Shown piece by piece: positions 25,201-38,000 of a stretch of DNA of 64,000 bases. The stretch covers positions 1,240,001 through 1,304,000 of the forward strand of contig CM061099.1 in NCBI GenBank assembly GCA_030770545.1, in the 5' to 3' direction. How positions within the stretch are numbered: the first letter of the stretch is position 1; each line of letters begins with the position of its first letter. The notes beneath the pieces are model-generated. The model had not been told where the DNA came from, did not search any database, and saw only the letters and a list, made by a program, of their open reading frames with translations. The DNA comes from Macropodus opercularis. Its lineage: Eukaryota > Chordata > Actinopteri > Anabantiformes > Osphronemidae. Position numbers and translations under genes: made by a program.

Positions 25201-28200
25201 AGACAAGGATGAAAACAATGGAAGTTCATCCCACCTCCAGTAATTGGAAGCACAGCATTTTCAATATCTTCATCAATATTAAATTATATTGCTCCTACCA
25301 GGTTCGGCCTTGACAACATATGTTCCCATTCTCCTCCTCAGATTGGGACGATTTTCACAAACCTCCCCAGGTTCAGTTTTCACTCTCTGTCAAGGTCATA
25401 GTGAGAATCGGAGAAACAAAGTAATTATAAATTTAGGCTGGCAATGAGATAAAGAACATGATATGCAGGTGAAATACATCCTCAAAAGACCGATCTGCCT
25501 CCACAGGATTGTTCTTTAATGGACACGTTGATACGTCTGTGAGAATCTAAACACAAACCTGAAGACTCATATAGGACTGATGTGACAATGGAAGAACGTT
25601 CAGACTCACTTCAGATCTCATTCGCTTAGCTCGCCGAGCGATGCTGCAGGTCTCCTGGGGCTGGACCGACTGGCGCTGAGGCAGGTCATGAGGGGTGTAC
25701 TCCTTGTCTTTAGTGTCATTGGTCAAGGTGGCCTTCTGCAAAAAGAGACCGAGCCATTAGACTAGTCTGGTTAAAACGAATACGAGACAACACGCACACT
25801 TTTCAGAGGAAACTGTCAGGACATAACCAGAAACTTTCAAAACAACAAATGTGGCAAAGAACTGGCAACAGGAAATCAGCCCCATTAAATAATTGACTAT
25901 TATTATGTTGATGTCCTGTTGTTACAAATACAATATATGATGCTAGACAAATGGTTCCAGTCAGCGCCTGCATGTAACAGCAACGTCAGCTTCTGCTGTT
26001 CTACTGCAAAAAGAAGGCGATGTGACGTACAGGCAGATTGGCTCCCGTCTGAAACAGGTTATATGGGTAGAGGATCCTTTCATAGTGTGCCCGCAGATGA
26101 GATCCAATAGCCTTTCCTGGAGCAAAGCCCATCTTGACGGATATCTTAGTCCAGCGCCGCTCTCTGCAGACAGCATCAAAGCCTCCTTCTTCGTTCACCA
26201 ACTGTGGAGACGATGCGAGTTTCCATTCACGTTTAGAAACCAGTTGATGAAAAGTTCAAGCACATCATTTATGAATGAACCATTTTTAATATTTCACACT
26301 AGAATTTGTACGTGCCTTATTCAACTGGTAAAGATCCAAAATCTTTCTTTCCACGTGTGGAATTTTCAGAGTGCATCCTTGCAGCTCCCAGAATTTAGCT
26401 ATTTGATCCAAGAAGTTGAGCTTAACTCTAGTCTGAGCCTAAAGACAGGATGAAGCAAATGTTATGTCATTTTTAACAACATGACCAATGTTGTGCACGA
26501 AGACATTAAATATAAAAAGCAAAAACAAAAAGTGCAATGAATGACTTATGAGCTTTTTTCATTTTACTTTTATGATCATATAAATAATGTACCTCCAGTT
26601 CATTAAGCCTTTGTATCCGTGGAGTAAATTTCAGTCTGTCAACATCACACGCAAATGGTGGCTGCCAGTCCTGAGAGACAAGAACAAAACCACCAAGGAA
26701 AATGGCGTCAAATCGTACGGTTCCAGAGAAACAGAAGAAGCAAATCATGTACAATAATACTACGAGTAAGTCACAGGCATTAGGAGTTAAAGCACTCGAA
26801 ACGATTTATCTATAACAGTTATTTGTTTTTGTCAACGCATCCGCAACGCAAGTGTCTAAATCACTGTATCCATGAAACGATAAGTAGTGTGAATAAATCC
26901 TGTGAAAAGCTAAAGTAATAGTTTGATCTAATCGTCACTAAAATTAAAAATTGAGTTTGTCAAGTTCTCCAACTGGATAATGTTGGGATGGCTGCGTGTG
27001 CTGAAGCAGAGCAGAGATACACTGATGACAGACCAACCACTCAAGTAAATCGACTGCAGGACGACTTTAGAGACACAAAATCTACGTTTGGATCGACTCC
27101 GTTAGAACCGGCACAGACGCGTGAAGGCTTTCATTCCAACACTATTTGAAATTCAGCAATTATAATATTTCTTTCTGCAACTTATTATTTGGACGCGACT
27201 AGAAAATGCTCTGCCATCTGGTCATCTATGCTTCAGGAGCAGCCTAACGCACTGATCCGGGCCACACACCCAGTCCAAACATCCAGGCGACAGCAGCTCT
27301 TCTTGAAAACCAACCATTAGAGGCCGCACCTACAGGAAGTCGCTGTGACTGAAAACATGCCACCAAGCGACATACTGGGTCCTAACCCTCACGACGCGGA
27401 TGGGATTTAATGTTTTGGATGATGTCACGGTCATCAGGTAAAATTTTAAACCGCTGAAAATATTTAAAACAATGCAGAATTTAGAAGTGTCGCTGAGATG
27501 TGGCTCCATTATGCGTTTATGTGACAGACGATACCAATTTAACCACATGACCTGTTTAGTCGTTGACTTGTCTGATCTGATTGCACACGGTGCTAAAAAC
27601 AAACCTACTCAAGCTCGACCACAAACTTCCTGAAAGACTAGAGAAGTGGGTAGCTCAGTATCCTAGACCAGATAATCTCAGTGTTAAGCCAAGAGAGCAG
27701 CTTCTGTCACGAGTGAAAATTATTAACGAAATTAAATAGATGAAGTTGTGTCCAATAATATACATATAAATAATACACTGTTGCTGCTATACCTGTGTTG
27801 TACAAAAATCAATGTTAAAGTGTAGAGCAGAAAATTCATTTAATTCAAATTAATTTAAGTTAACTTGCTACAAAGAAAACTAGACCATTAAATCACTTGG
27901 TTGGAGAAAGTCTCAAATTAGCATAGAAGGTATTTACACTGATGATGTCACCGGACTCGCAATAATTCTCAAAACGCACAAAAACAGCATTTTACTTTTA
28001 TTATTGACCACATTTTAAAAAGTGTGGTTATTTTATAAACAGAATTAGTAGGTGTAAAAAACTAAAAACTTTTCTCGAACTGCGATGAAACAGGCTGATC
28101 GTGGAGTCAGCCACAGCCCCATTAACTGCCCCTCATCGAATGTAGACGAAGCAGAAGGAAAACAAGCGTCGTCCACACGCGTAACGCACCACTACCACAG

Positions 28201-29885
28201 ATTACAGGGGCAGCGTTGGACTGAACATGACCAGCTTTGCCTTCAGGACAGAAGGACAGATGCAAACGGTAAGACGTCAGCACCACCAACCACAATCACT
28301 GAAAACCATTTGCATATGTCCAACTAACATCTCCAGTCAAAGCCGGGGCCTAAACCCCTGAAGGAAATGCTCACCACAGCCCACACACTCAGTGGCTGAG
28401 GAGCAACGTCCTCTTCCTTTTCAACTCCAGTGTACAAAAGGTAGAAGCAACCACCCAGACAAAAGGAGAGTTCTGCTCACATCCTAACACACAGGACGCT
28501 GCCTGAGCCCTCACCAGACAAGCCTTCAGGACTCAGCCTCGTCCCATTTGGTGTAAAAGCTCGGCCCTGCGTTTTTAAACCCGGCCGCCCAGGGTCATAA
28601 ATTTGGCCGTAAACGCAAACAACTTCCTCACACGCTTCACGGGCGTCCGTGTGCTGAAGGCCAGACGACCTGCGGCCTGTCTTCTGCCACTACCTTCTTT
28701 TGTTTAGAGCATTTTCCATCCCATGACCAACAAACACTAAAAGCAGGGCCCCACCCACGGCTTCACAACAATTCAAGCCCTTGTACCCAAACCCATCCCG
28801 TTAAACTCTACGCTGGGCCTTCGCTGCGTCCTAAGCTTCAAAATGTGTCTTTAGCCAAGTCACACACAGTTCAAGCAAACAACCCATTCACTGCCCTAAA
28901 GCTTCTACCAGGGCGAACGGAAATGTCTGATACGTGCTGCTAACGGACGGGTTTCAGCAGAATGTGCCCTAATTTACATGGACACACCCTTGAACGTTGT
29001 CATCTCTCCTCAACATGAGCAGGAGTAAAAGTTAAGCAAGACTCGTGTAAATCCTTCTTATTCCGAGTCAAACGACCAGCTGTGTTGTGAACATTAGCCT
29101 CAGGTGACGTGATGGAGGTGTGGGTTCTGGTCCCAGAAGCCTCCAACGAGGAAATGAGATTAGAAACACGGAAAAAGTCCGAGTGCGTCACATAATAACA
29201 AATAAAAGACTAAAACCAAGCGTAACGACCGAGCTGACGCGGCCGCTGTCCGTGAAGCTCCGCGTCCCAACGAGCCGATCTCTCCATAAACAGTTGGTCA
29301 CCGAGCACGTACGACCGCCAGCCGACGTCCATGTCACACCCGCAGCCCGAACCGGGCCCGAGCCCCGCGTCCAGCGGGCGCAGAGCAACTGCTTCAAGCG
29401 TCATCTTTGTCTCGTCCAGGAACCTTTTCATCTGCGCCAACGTAAACAATTTATATCTGATACAGACAAACTTTGGCGTTTGAATAATTTCCGGAATCAA
29501 ACGTCTAAACCGGACTGTTGTGCTCGGCACAGCCAGGCCGTGTGGAGGTCCGCGCTCCGCCGGGACCGGGCTTCCCCCTGGTTCCGTGGTGGCAAACAGT
29601 CCGAGCTGACAATTCAACTCGCAGCCGCAATCCGCCATGTTGAACGCGTCTAAAAACACAACTTTCCTGCCAAACAAGCATCTGCGGCCGCGCTCAGCCC
29701 AACGACGGAGCCCAACGACGCGTCGAACTCACCGGTGGCGGCCGGATCTTGCAGATGCCAGTTTTCTCTGCAATGGCTCGTATTTTACTGATGTACGCGA
29801 AAGGGTCGCGAAATTCCTCCCAGCTGGGCTCGAACACGGGGCACTCCGGCGGCGGGATGAACTCGTTTAGCTGCGGCTGGCTCAT
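17989..29885 (-). CDS. kdm5b: kdm5b, lysine (H3K4) demethylase 5B (JARID1B)
   Basis: Twenty-seven coding exons join in one frame to 1478 aa (human 1544): 29733-29885, 26593-26670, 26316-26438, 26031-26201, 25610-25735, 25299-25386, 25092-25195, 24786-24944, 24520-24639, 23862-24020, 23552-23733, 22913-23075, 22710-22829, 22426-22620, 21936-22117, 21531-21655, 21302-21452, 21051-21171, 20554-20909, 20164-20302, 19895-20074, 19662-19820, 19091-19510, 18891-18945, 18616-18803, 18270-18530, 17989-18147. Domains: JmjN (about 10-51), ARID (80-165), PHD1 (282-334), JmjC (430-600), C5HC2 zinc finger (660-705), PLU-1 helical region, PHD2 (near 1150) and PHD3 (C-terminus, WVQCDGSCNQWFH). The Fe(II) ligands His474, Glu476 (CWHIEDHW) and His562 (AYHSGFNQG) are intact, so it should remove methyl groups from H3K4me3/2. 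Wording throughout (DWQPPFACDVD, MGFAPGKA, ELPQL) fits KDM5B rather than 5A or 5C. The intron after the third exon has a GC donor. Intron 1 is 3 kb. Confidence 0.96.
22265..22299. repeat. (TAA)n microsatellite in kdm5b intron
   Basis: About 11 to 12 ATA/TAA trinucleotides in a row, inside the kdm5b intron between 22117 and 22426. Confidence 0.95.
24256..24276. repeat. poly(A) tract in kdm5b intron
   Basis: A run of 21 A in the intron between 24020 and 24520. No flanking target-site duplication or retrogene body was recognised, so it is listed as a simple repeat. Confidence 0.9.
26671..29732 (-). other. kdm5b intron 1
   Basis: A 3.06-kb intron, the longest in the gene. Its left two thirds are AT-rich with nothing recognisable. 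The part nearest exon 1 (about 29,200-29,730) belongs to the promoter CpG island and contains an AACATGGCGG motif on the coding strand. Open frames in this GC-rich part on both strands look like composition effects. Confidence 0.75.
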
Positions 29886-30860
29886 CGTTGCATCTTCGGT
29901 ATGACTGCAGAGGGAAATAGGTTTCGACGCGACGGTGAAGCTCGCTGCGAGTCGGAGCCTTTCAGTCCAGTCCAGTCTCCGCTCATTGAACTCAAAGACA
30001 AATTATCTGGTGAGACGAAAGGCTCGGAGGCTGACGCCGTACTCCTCCGCTACGAAAAGTAGACCCCTGTGTTTGTGTGGAGTCGGCATTTACACGCAAC
30101 CCCACGCAAACACACTCCACGCGTCTCAGGTCCACTGCTTCTAGTGGCGGCGTTAGGGGACAAACGAGGCCCAGTCGCGCCTTGGTCCAGTTTTATTTGA
30201 ATGTCTGTGGGACTGCGCTTCAGAAAGAGCTTCCAGCGCCATTTCAGTCTAGTTTGACGACGCACTGAACCAACTGCAAACACTTTCTAGTTGCAGCAGT
30301 TGTGTCTCACGCGCTTATCACTTAGCACGAGCCCGACACTTTTAACGGGTTAGTTTCTTGGTTCTGTAGTTTTCTCACCTACGGGTGAGTTTGATTCACA
30401 CACCCCCGTGGCTCACCGGCGCACTACGTTTACAATACAGCAACGGGTTGAACTAGCTCTTCACCCCGCTCGGCTGTCTGACATAATAGACGCGAGTAGG
30501 GTGGTGCGTTGGGTTCTCTAATGTAACACACCCTCAGTATCAATGCGCGCTGATCGGCACTTCGTTTTTAAATGGTCTAGAGGAGCGCGCTGATTGGTGG
30601 ACACCGCAGTCACGTGTGTATACGTCCTGCCTGCGCCTGGCGGACTGTTCTCCCGTGGCGTAGCTAGAAGCCGCGTGGCGACAGGAAATGCGTGGGCGCG
30701 CATGTAAACAAAACCTGCAGGAGCTTTCAGGGCCACAAGGCCAACAAGTCACCGAGCTCCGCCGCTGTCATCAGCGGCTCCGCTTCGGTGCTGAGAGGCG
30801 GAGGAGGTGGGACCAGCATCCATCCATCCGTCAGTTTCACACACGGACAGGAAGCCAGAG
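29200..30860 (-). promoter_or_regulatory. kdm5b CpG-rich promoter region
   Basis: CpG dinucleotides are frequent from intron 1 through exon 1 to about 30.85 kb, in contrast with the AT-rich flanks. This is the expected look of a TATA-less vertebrate promoter island. The start site cannot be placed from sequence alone. A CACGTG E-box is at 30611-30616. No gene on the other strand was recognised, so a bidirectional promoter is not supported. Confidence 0.6.
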
Positions 30861-32027
30861 TTGACCGGAAGACTCCAGTGTCCGCTTTAAGCAACTAGCA
30901 TTTACAATAATAAACAATGTAGCTGAGAGTAAACGTGTAAAAGCCCTTTAATATAACGCATGGCCAGGTCCATCCTGTCATCCCAGTGTATATGAGGCCA
31001 AACCACGACTGGATTGATATATATACATTTCTGGGCAAATAATTTGACGTAAAATGCTTCTTTGATGGTATATTTGTACAAGAATGTGAAAATATTGACG
31101 TTTTCTGGGCAGAATTTAAGTTAAGATTAGTTTTAGTTCTTAGAGTTTAACAGTCAAAGTTAGTGATTATGTGACAGTTCAAGACTGATTTAAATGTCCC
31201 TGTTCTCTGTTTCGTTTGAACTTCCTGTCTATAGACGTGACACCAGACTGAGGGAAACGCAAGACAATCGTCGTCTTTCACGAGTAGGAGATTAAACTAG
31301 AGAAGCAAATGCACATATTTAAAGTTGCTCCAGGTTAGTCTACCTGTTGCTGGTGTGAGGGATTGATAATTGTGTACGGAGTCCGGTTGCTTTATTAATC
31401 TTGAGAGGACTGTAATCATACAGTAAACTACACATTTCTGTTCTGATGCTATATACAAAATTTTCCTAATGGTTGAATTGAAATTCTGCAAATACAGATT
31501 TAAACTGTGACGTGCTCTAGTTTTGTGAACATAAAACCTTTAGTTCGCAACTGTTCTTGAAAAGATACTTTAAATACGGATTTATATAAATTTATATGCA
31601 CGTCTACTAAATCACGACATCTAGTGGCAATCAGTAAAACCCACATCTTAAATGTAGTAGTGTTGGAAACCCAAATTATCTAATAATCTCAATCTGCTAT
31701 TCTGATAATTAACGTACATAAGGAATAAATGATCAGAAACTGCCAACAAACGCTTTTTTCATGGGTAACATGAACCAAACAGTAAAAGGAATCATATAAC
31801 AACTGCTCAATGACATTCACAATATTCTCAAAAACATCTTTATTAGACCAGAACCGTCACTGTTGTCAGGGTAAATCAGAGAACTAGACTTGTTCAACTA
31901 GACTCTACTGTGAGCTCTACTGGACGTGTGCGTGCGATAGGTCAGGTTTGCAGAGGCATAATTCTGAAAGTAAAAACACGACGTGCATAGGCTGCCAAAG
32001 CATTTTCAAAGTTCTTATGCACTTCCA
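30861..32027. other. kdm5b-rabif spacer
   Basis: AT-rich, no coding exon seen. The right end is rabif 3' UTR, with a candidate poly(A) signal at 31839-31844 on the minus strand. Confidence 0.6.
31839..31844 (-). terminator. candidate poly(A) signal of rabif
   Basis: AATAAA on the coding strand about 190 bases past the rabif stop codon. Confidence 0.5.
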
Positions 32028-32709
32028 CTACGCGTGATTCACCCTTTCCAAAGCGACGTAGAAACATTTCTTGTCATCCAAACAGTGCCAGCCAATCGGT
32101 CCAATCTCACAGTCTGCGCAGATGAGATATTTGATTCTCCCCACGTCATTAGTGAAGCCCACATTTTCAAAAGTGTACATGTCATCCACCAACCAGTGGG
32201 CGGTCAGGGTGTCCCCGTCCACTGAGCCCTCTGTGCTGCTGAGGCCACTCTTTTTCCGCATTGAAGGTAAAAACAGCTGGAGGGAAAAACCACCGTCTTA
32301 GAGAGGAAATAGGCTTTTGGCCTTGATATGACAGTTTAATTCAGACGTCTCTCACGTGTTCAAAGTGACACTAACTACATTGTTTTCTCTAAGCAGCAGT
32401 CGATAAAACGGGTATTTATAGGCAACATGATCTAACTAAAAGAACAGATAATTCTGATAAGTGCAAATACACAGAAACGCGCATTATTGCATTGAGCGTT
32501 TTGTGAACCTCTGCAACAGACGCTGGTCTAGTGAGCAGCCGGGCCTTGGCTTTGTGTGACCTTCGTACCTCCTTCTCTGCAAACGCAGCCATCCCGGGAC
32601 ACAGCACCTTGGACCCGCAGCGCTGGCACAGCACAGACTTCACGTTCCTGCCGTCGTCAGACACCAGCTGTGACCGGTCCTCCTCTTTGTCCAGGTGACA
32701 GTTGTCCAT
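32028..32709 (-). CDS. rabif: rabif, Rab interacting factor (Mss4)
   Basis: Two coding exons, 32569-32709 and 32028-32276 (stop TAG), give 129 aa; human RABIF is 123 aa. The zinc-binding cysteines of the Mss4 fold are present as two CxxC pairs, C28/C31 (LCQRCGSKVL) and C100/C103 (ICADCEIGPIG). The conserved core (HWLVDDMYTFENVGFT and GWHCLDDKKCFYVALERV) is nearly unchanged from mammals. The protein is a cytosolic factor that binds nucleotide-free exocytic Rab GTPases such as Rab8 and Rab10, acting as a weak exchange factor or holdase chaperone. The start chosen is the first ATG in this frame (MDNCHLDKEE). An acceptor-like site just upstream (32734-32735) suggests a possible 5' UTR intron. It lies between kdm5b and adipor1 on the same strand, as in human. 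Confidence 0.95.
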
Positions 32710-35065
32710 CTCGAACCCTGACGAACAACACACCTGCTTGAAACTGATATTTCACACCGGTCCGGTCGGACTAATGCAAATGACACCAACAGACTCCTAG
32801 TTACTAGTTGTGCTACATCAGCGTGAAAGAGGAAAACATGGGCGGACGGAGCCTTTGTGAGCCGAAGTCTGCGAAAGGAAGCGAAGTAACGCTGACATGT
32901 TTACAAGCCATCGTTCACACGCGGTTTGCACATTTTAACTGCGACCCCTGATATATTTGCAAAACCGAACAATAATGACGTTTATTTTACTCTAATACAG
33001 TCGTTGTAAGCCCCGCCCCTGCATGTATGCTAACATGTATGCTAACTCGATGCTAAACCAAATCACAAGTATATTACGGCGCCTTCGTTACATATCTACG
33101 TCTGTATGAAACATTATTAAACACAGTTTAAAGAGTCAGATAAAACGCACCCGAAGCCCGAGGTTCAAACTGGTCTAAATACAACAATATAGCAGTAAGA
33201 CAGTCCGGATGCTGCTGTGCCTGGTCTTGAAGAGCTCCGTCCACCACATGGTGTCGTTCAGAAACACACGCGTGTACTATGGTTCCGACCTCTCTACAGA
33301 TAATGACTGGGAAGCTTTTAATTATATCAACATGTGATCTATGATATCAGCTTTTCATAATCAGCTGTGAACACTTATAAATCTTTTCTTAGAAAATGTT
33401 ATTACGCCAACATCGACTGCGCAGCATCTCAGCGTCAGCCCGAGTCACGTCAAACCAGCATCTCTCCATCAAATTGAGTGGTTTATATTATCAAGCATAC
33501 TAGTTTTTTAATATGACATATGAGCAGAATATTATTCATAAAACTCTAAGCACTGTCACTGTCATTCTGTTACTGGAACAGAAATGAGCAGTAACCATTA
33601 ATTATGTTCCACACTTGTTAACTTACAATTTCAAATAAATTTCACCAAGAGCTTGTGTTTATTTATTTCGGGAGACAACTGGAGACCATGTTTGTACACG
33701 TGGAAAAAATTTATTACAATAATTTCCCAGATTACCATTAATAAATATTTATGTTTACATTTCAGTGAAATGTATGATTTATCACTTTCTACACAGGACA
33801 ATACACAAAGTCAAGAATACACATAGGTTTAGTCTTAGTAATAAAGCTTGAATAAGTTGATCTAAAAAAAGGTCTTAAACAGCAGTTGATACAACCTATC
33901 AGTGGAATTGTAAGTTCAATAACGTTTTGATTGTATATATATATATATGGCAAGGAAAACAAGAAAAGTCAACATCTGGAAATCCTTGAAACTCCTTCGA
34001 CTGTTAAGATAGGCCATTTTATTTAAAAACATTTCCATTGGCCTAAGGCACAGGAATACTAAAAGTTAATATACACAACACATTTTAAACCGCGTCTGGT
34101 GATTTAAAGTTTAGATATTTAAATTATATTCTAAGGTGTATTTGAGATTGACGCCTCCCATTGCATGTGAGATCTAGCACAAAAAAAGAATCTACCTAAC
34201 AAATGCTATTTTGAGCAATGCAGAGCCGTTTGTCGTGTGGAGCCCAGGAACTACAGGTGACTTACTGATGTTTAGGGACTCATTCATGTGTATGAAGTAA
34301 TAATGGCAGGGGAGCTCTTTTCATGTCAACACGTTAAGCATGTAAGTGAATTAAGCTCATGTTGTTTTCCACAGCAGCTGCACATTTTTACGGCTTTTCT
34401 GTGCCATGTACGAAATTTTAATAGCAGTTTTGGGACTTTCAACTTAAGCAATGTATTAAAAATCAAGAAGTTCTTCTGTGAATTGCAGAAAGAAATATCC
34501 ACCCCTTGTTTGATTGTTATTATTCATCTGTACATCTCAATTTATGGGTTCATCTTTCCTCAATGAGCTTTCGAGACACAGCTCATGTTTTATTGCAGAA
34601 CGAGCAATTTTGTGTTGCACATTTGGGATTTAAGAGTCAGCATCAAGTGTCAGCGCAGTTAAACACATCTGGTGTCAAACGTACACACCTACAGTGTATA
34701 TATAGACGTGTATATTACCACTCTCCAAAGCAAATGGCTGTCCTGGCCCTGAAGCAAACAAACCTTGTGCTACTAATAACTATCAGGTAAAGAATATTTG
34801 TCAATAGTTAAAACCAATGTGATGTTACTTGAAAAAAAACAGACTTCAAGCTTAATAAATATAGAAGTAACGCCTGGATTCCCTCCTTTGTTCACTGGCT
34901 AGCCAATGCTACTTTATTGGAGCAGAATAAGAGCCAATGCCGAACGACCAGAAGAACATGAAGAACAAAATGTAACTACATTGAATTCCAGCAGCATTTC
35001 AAATGTGTGTGCGCGTGTGTGATGGGGATATAAAGGAAAGTATGAGTAAGTCACAGTCAGGGCTC
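32710..35065. other. rabif upstream region and adipor1 3' flank
   Basis: The left part (to about 33.3 kb) is the presumed rabif promoter and contains GGTCCGGTCGG-type GC-rich DNA. The rest is AT-rich, with a short (TA)n near 33,940. No kelch or BTB exon (klhl12 occupies this interval in human) could be recognised on either strand. ORFs at 34288-34790 show no known family. Confidence 0.55.
34913..34918 (-). terminator. candidate poly(A) signal of adipor1
   Basis: AATAAA on the coding strand about 150 bases past the adipor1 stop. Mammalian adipor1 has a longer 3' UTR, so more distal signals may also be used. Confidence 0.4.
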
Positions 35066-38000
35066 TTAGAGGAGAGTGTCGTCTGTGCATCCTCCCTCAA
35101 GGCCGTAACGAAATTCCTGCAGGTTGGAAACGCCATAGAAATGGATGAAGGCTGCTGCCACAACCAGAACGTGAAATATCTGATGAGAATGGAACTAGAA
35201 CGGAAGACAGAAAAAACATGTGCATTAGCAAGAGCTTGAAATGAAATTAAAGACATCAGACGGATGTGTAGTGTAGACTTTAGCTAACAGGAGTTCTCAG
35301 CCCCAAATTCATCCTAATCTCTGATGGAACCGTCCAGCTTCTGACAGAGCAGAAAACCCGACCACGGCAAGCAGCAGTGGACAAGGCAGTCGTACTTGGG
35401 GATCAGGGCTGAGAAGACCTATTGTAGGACTGTGTTTTCTCTTTGACTCATCTATTTACCCAGATGTCGCACTTTCCAGGAAAATAGCGTTCAGGGATCC
35501 TAGCTGCATAAAGACCAGCACCAGTGATGTACATGGCACCCATCAGGTAGAACCAACCCATCTGGCCGACCGTGGTAGCCTTAACAAAGCCCTCCTCGAT
35601 GGTGAAGTGCATCGTGGGGACAATGCCGCTTAGTCCAAGACCCATGAACACACCTAAGACAAGCAAACATCTGAGTCACTTGACATAGCCGGTCCCACAG
35701 CTGCATTTTTGTATAACAATATATATGCGAAAAGAAAATGTAGACACAACTGCAGAGCACCTGCTCTAGTAGGTCTGTGACGAGGTGTAGAGAATCTGTC
35801 CCACTGGGCCACTATGATGGCAGCAATGCCGAGGACACACACAATGGTGAGGTAGATAAGTCGTGGCTGAGGGGAACAATAGAACGAGTAGTACAGCCAC
35901 GGCACGAAGGAGCCCATGATGAGGAGGGCAATGCCCGAATAGTCAAGCCTGAAATGAGACGGTTAGACACAGACGGGTTAAATGGAAGACAGGCTGGATG
36001 CAAACACTTCTAACTACGATGCGCTCTTCGTTTAGTTCGTATGTACAGTAAGGAGACGCTCACACAAACTGGAATTCTGATGCTGTACTTGTGGGCCTAA
36101 TATTTAATCCCACATTTCAGTCTATTGGGCTTCACGCTGCTGACGCTTGCGCTAGAACAGCACAGCTGCTTTGCAAAGTGTTGGCCGGCTCAGCAGGCTT
36201 CAAGGCTCAGTCGCTTGCTCAGGGACATTTGACATACACGCAGCAGGTGCCAGGGTTCAAACCACAAGTCATTTTGTAGCCGAGATGCTGTATTTTCCCA
36301 CAATTTGTCTTTCTGAACGTAACACATGCAGCATTCACAATTGAACCACAACACAAACCATCAGAGAGAAAGATAAAAGATGGGTGTTAATACAATAATG
36401 ACCAATATAACAATTACCATCAACACTGTAAATTCTTGAAATAAATTAAATTGGCCAACGCAGATCACTGTGGCATCATGTCAGATTTGGCTGGACACTG
36501 CTAGTTGCTGCTTTGTCCATTCACTTCACTAAGGTCTTGGTGGAAATGCATGTGACACATGTATGGATGACTGAAATTAAAAATCCATCTACTAAAACAG
36601 TCATAAGTCTACAATAGAACAAGCCTTTAATAAATAATTTCTTTGAGCAATGCAAAAGTAAACAATAAACACTTGACAGAATGAGGCCTTACTTGGAGAA
36701 GGTGCGCGACACTTTTTCAGAGTGGCAGTACACGGTATGAAAGAGCCAGGAGAAGCTGAGGCAGAGCACAGCCCCTAGGAAGAACATCCCAAACACCACT
36801 TTCTCTTGCAGTGGGGCCATAAAATACATGTTGGGTCGCAGCATGGTTAAAGTGCCCAGACAAATAAACAAGATCAGCCCTGACAGGAAAAAGAGACCAG
36901 ATTTACTCAGAGATAACTAAGCAGTTACGCAACAAAACCAATCTACTGTTAAGACTCTTTCATCCAGGACGTTTCTTTCTCACCTAACAGGTGAGTCCAG
37001 ATGTTTCCTGTCTCAGTGTGAATTCTGAAGATGCTTCCAAAGCAGGCTCGGAAGGAGGGCATAGGGGGCCGATGTCCATGCAGGAGGTAATCGTTGTCCT
37101 TTAACCACTCTGGCAGGACATGAAAAGGAATGACCCTCCAGCGCCCCTCCCACACCTGAGGAGAGGAAACAGCCGCCTGTCACTGCTGCCAAAATGAAAA
37201 ATGACTGGCATTCCAATTAGAAGAGATTGTAGCAAGACTGCGTTGTGTTGTGCGAAGACCAAGAATGAACACTGTGGTTCAAAGCAGTAGGGTTGAAGGA
37301 AGGAACTCAACCGAGCCCAACTTGAGGAAATCTGTATTTTTACATATTTAAAGCCTATGAGAAAAAAATAGCATAATAATGTACAAGAAGAGGAGGAAAT
37401 GATTTCTTAAAATGTATTGTAGAAAACCGACCATAAAAAGTCTTGTGTAGCTGACAAAATAATAAACAGTTTATTATAATAGATGCTGATATAATTTGAC
37501 TAAATATGTAAATGTTAAGCTCAGCATTTGCTGACATTTGCCTCTTACACACGATCCCTGTGTGACATGGCCTAACACAAACACGCTAAACGCATACGAC
37601 TCAGAGCTGAGCCCTGTCTGCTGTCGTTCAGAGACCTGGTTAACTCTGCACATGTTGCAACCTGTGGGCTCCGCGTGTTGAGTTTCACCTCATTTAATAT
37701 GGCCGTTGCAATATTTATGGTGGTAGCACAGGAATGTGGACACAGTTGTGCAACGTCAGTGTCTTTGTCTCCTTCTGTCACATTAGACATGTTTCTGAGA
37801 CTATGAAGAGAAATCCCTACGATGAATTTAGAACAACCTCAAAATAGTTATGGTGATAGTTTAGGCAATAGAACAAACGCTAAGCAGTGTTGAATTACAT
37901 TAAAGCTCAGGACGGGAAATGACATTTGACACAATGTGCCAACCTGAAATGTGAGTTTTGTGGGTAAACGTTGACACAGAGTCATTATGAAACCGTAAGC

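Noticed and set aside
26671..29000. Possible extra kdm5b exons in intron 1
   Set aside because: Exon 1 ends at CKIRPPP and the next exon begins DWQPPFACDVD, exactly as in human KDM5B, so no coding exon is missing.
29120..29677. Overlapping ORFs of 177 aa (+) and 155 aa (-) in kdm5b intron 1
   Set aside because: GC-rich CpG-island sequence opens frames on both strands. No family resemblance, although the minus-strand ATGGCGG is kept as a possible alternative start site.
34288..34790. Two plus-strand ORFs in the place where klhl12 would be expected
   Set aside because: No kelch repeat or BTB motif, wrong strand for klhl12, and AT-rich composition without a promoter.
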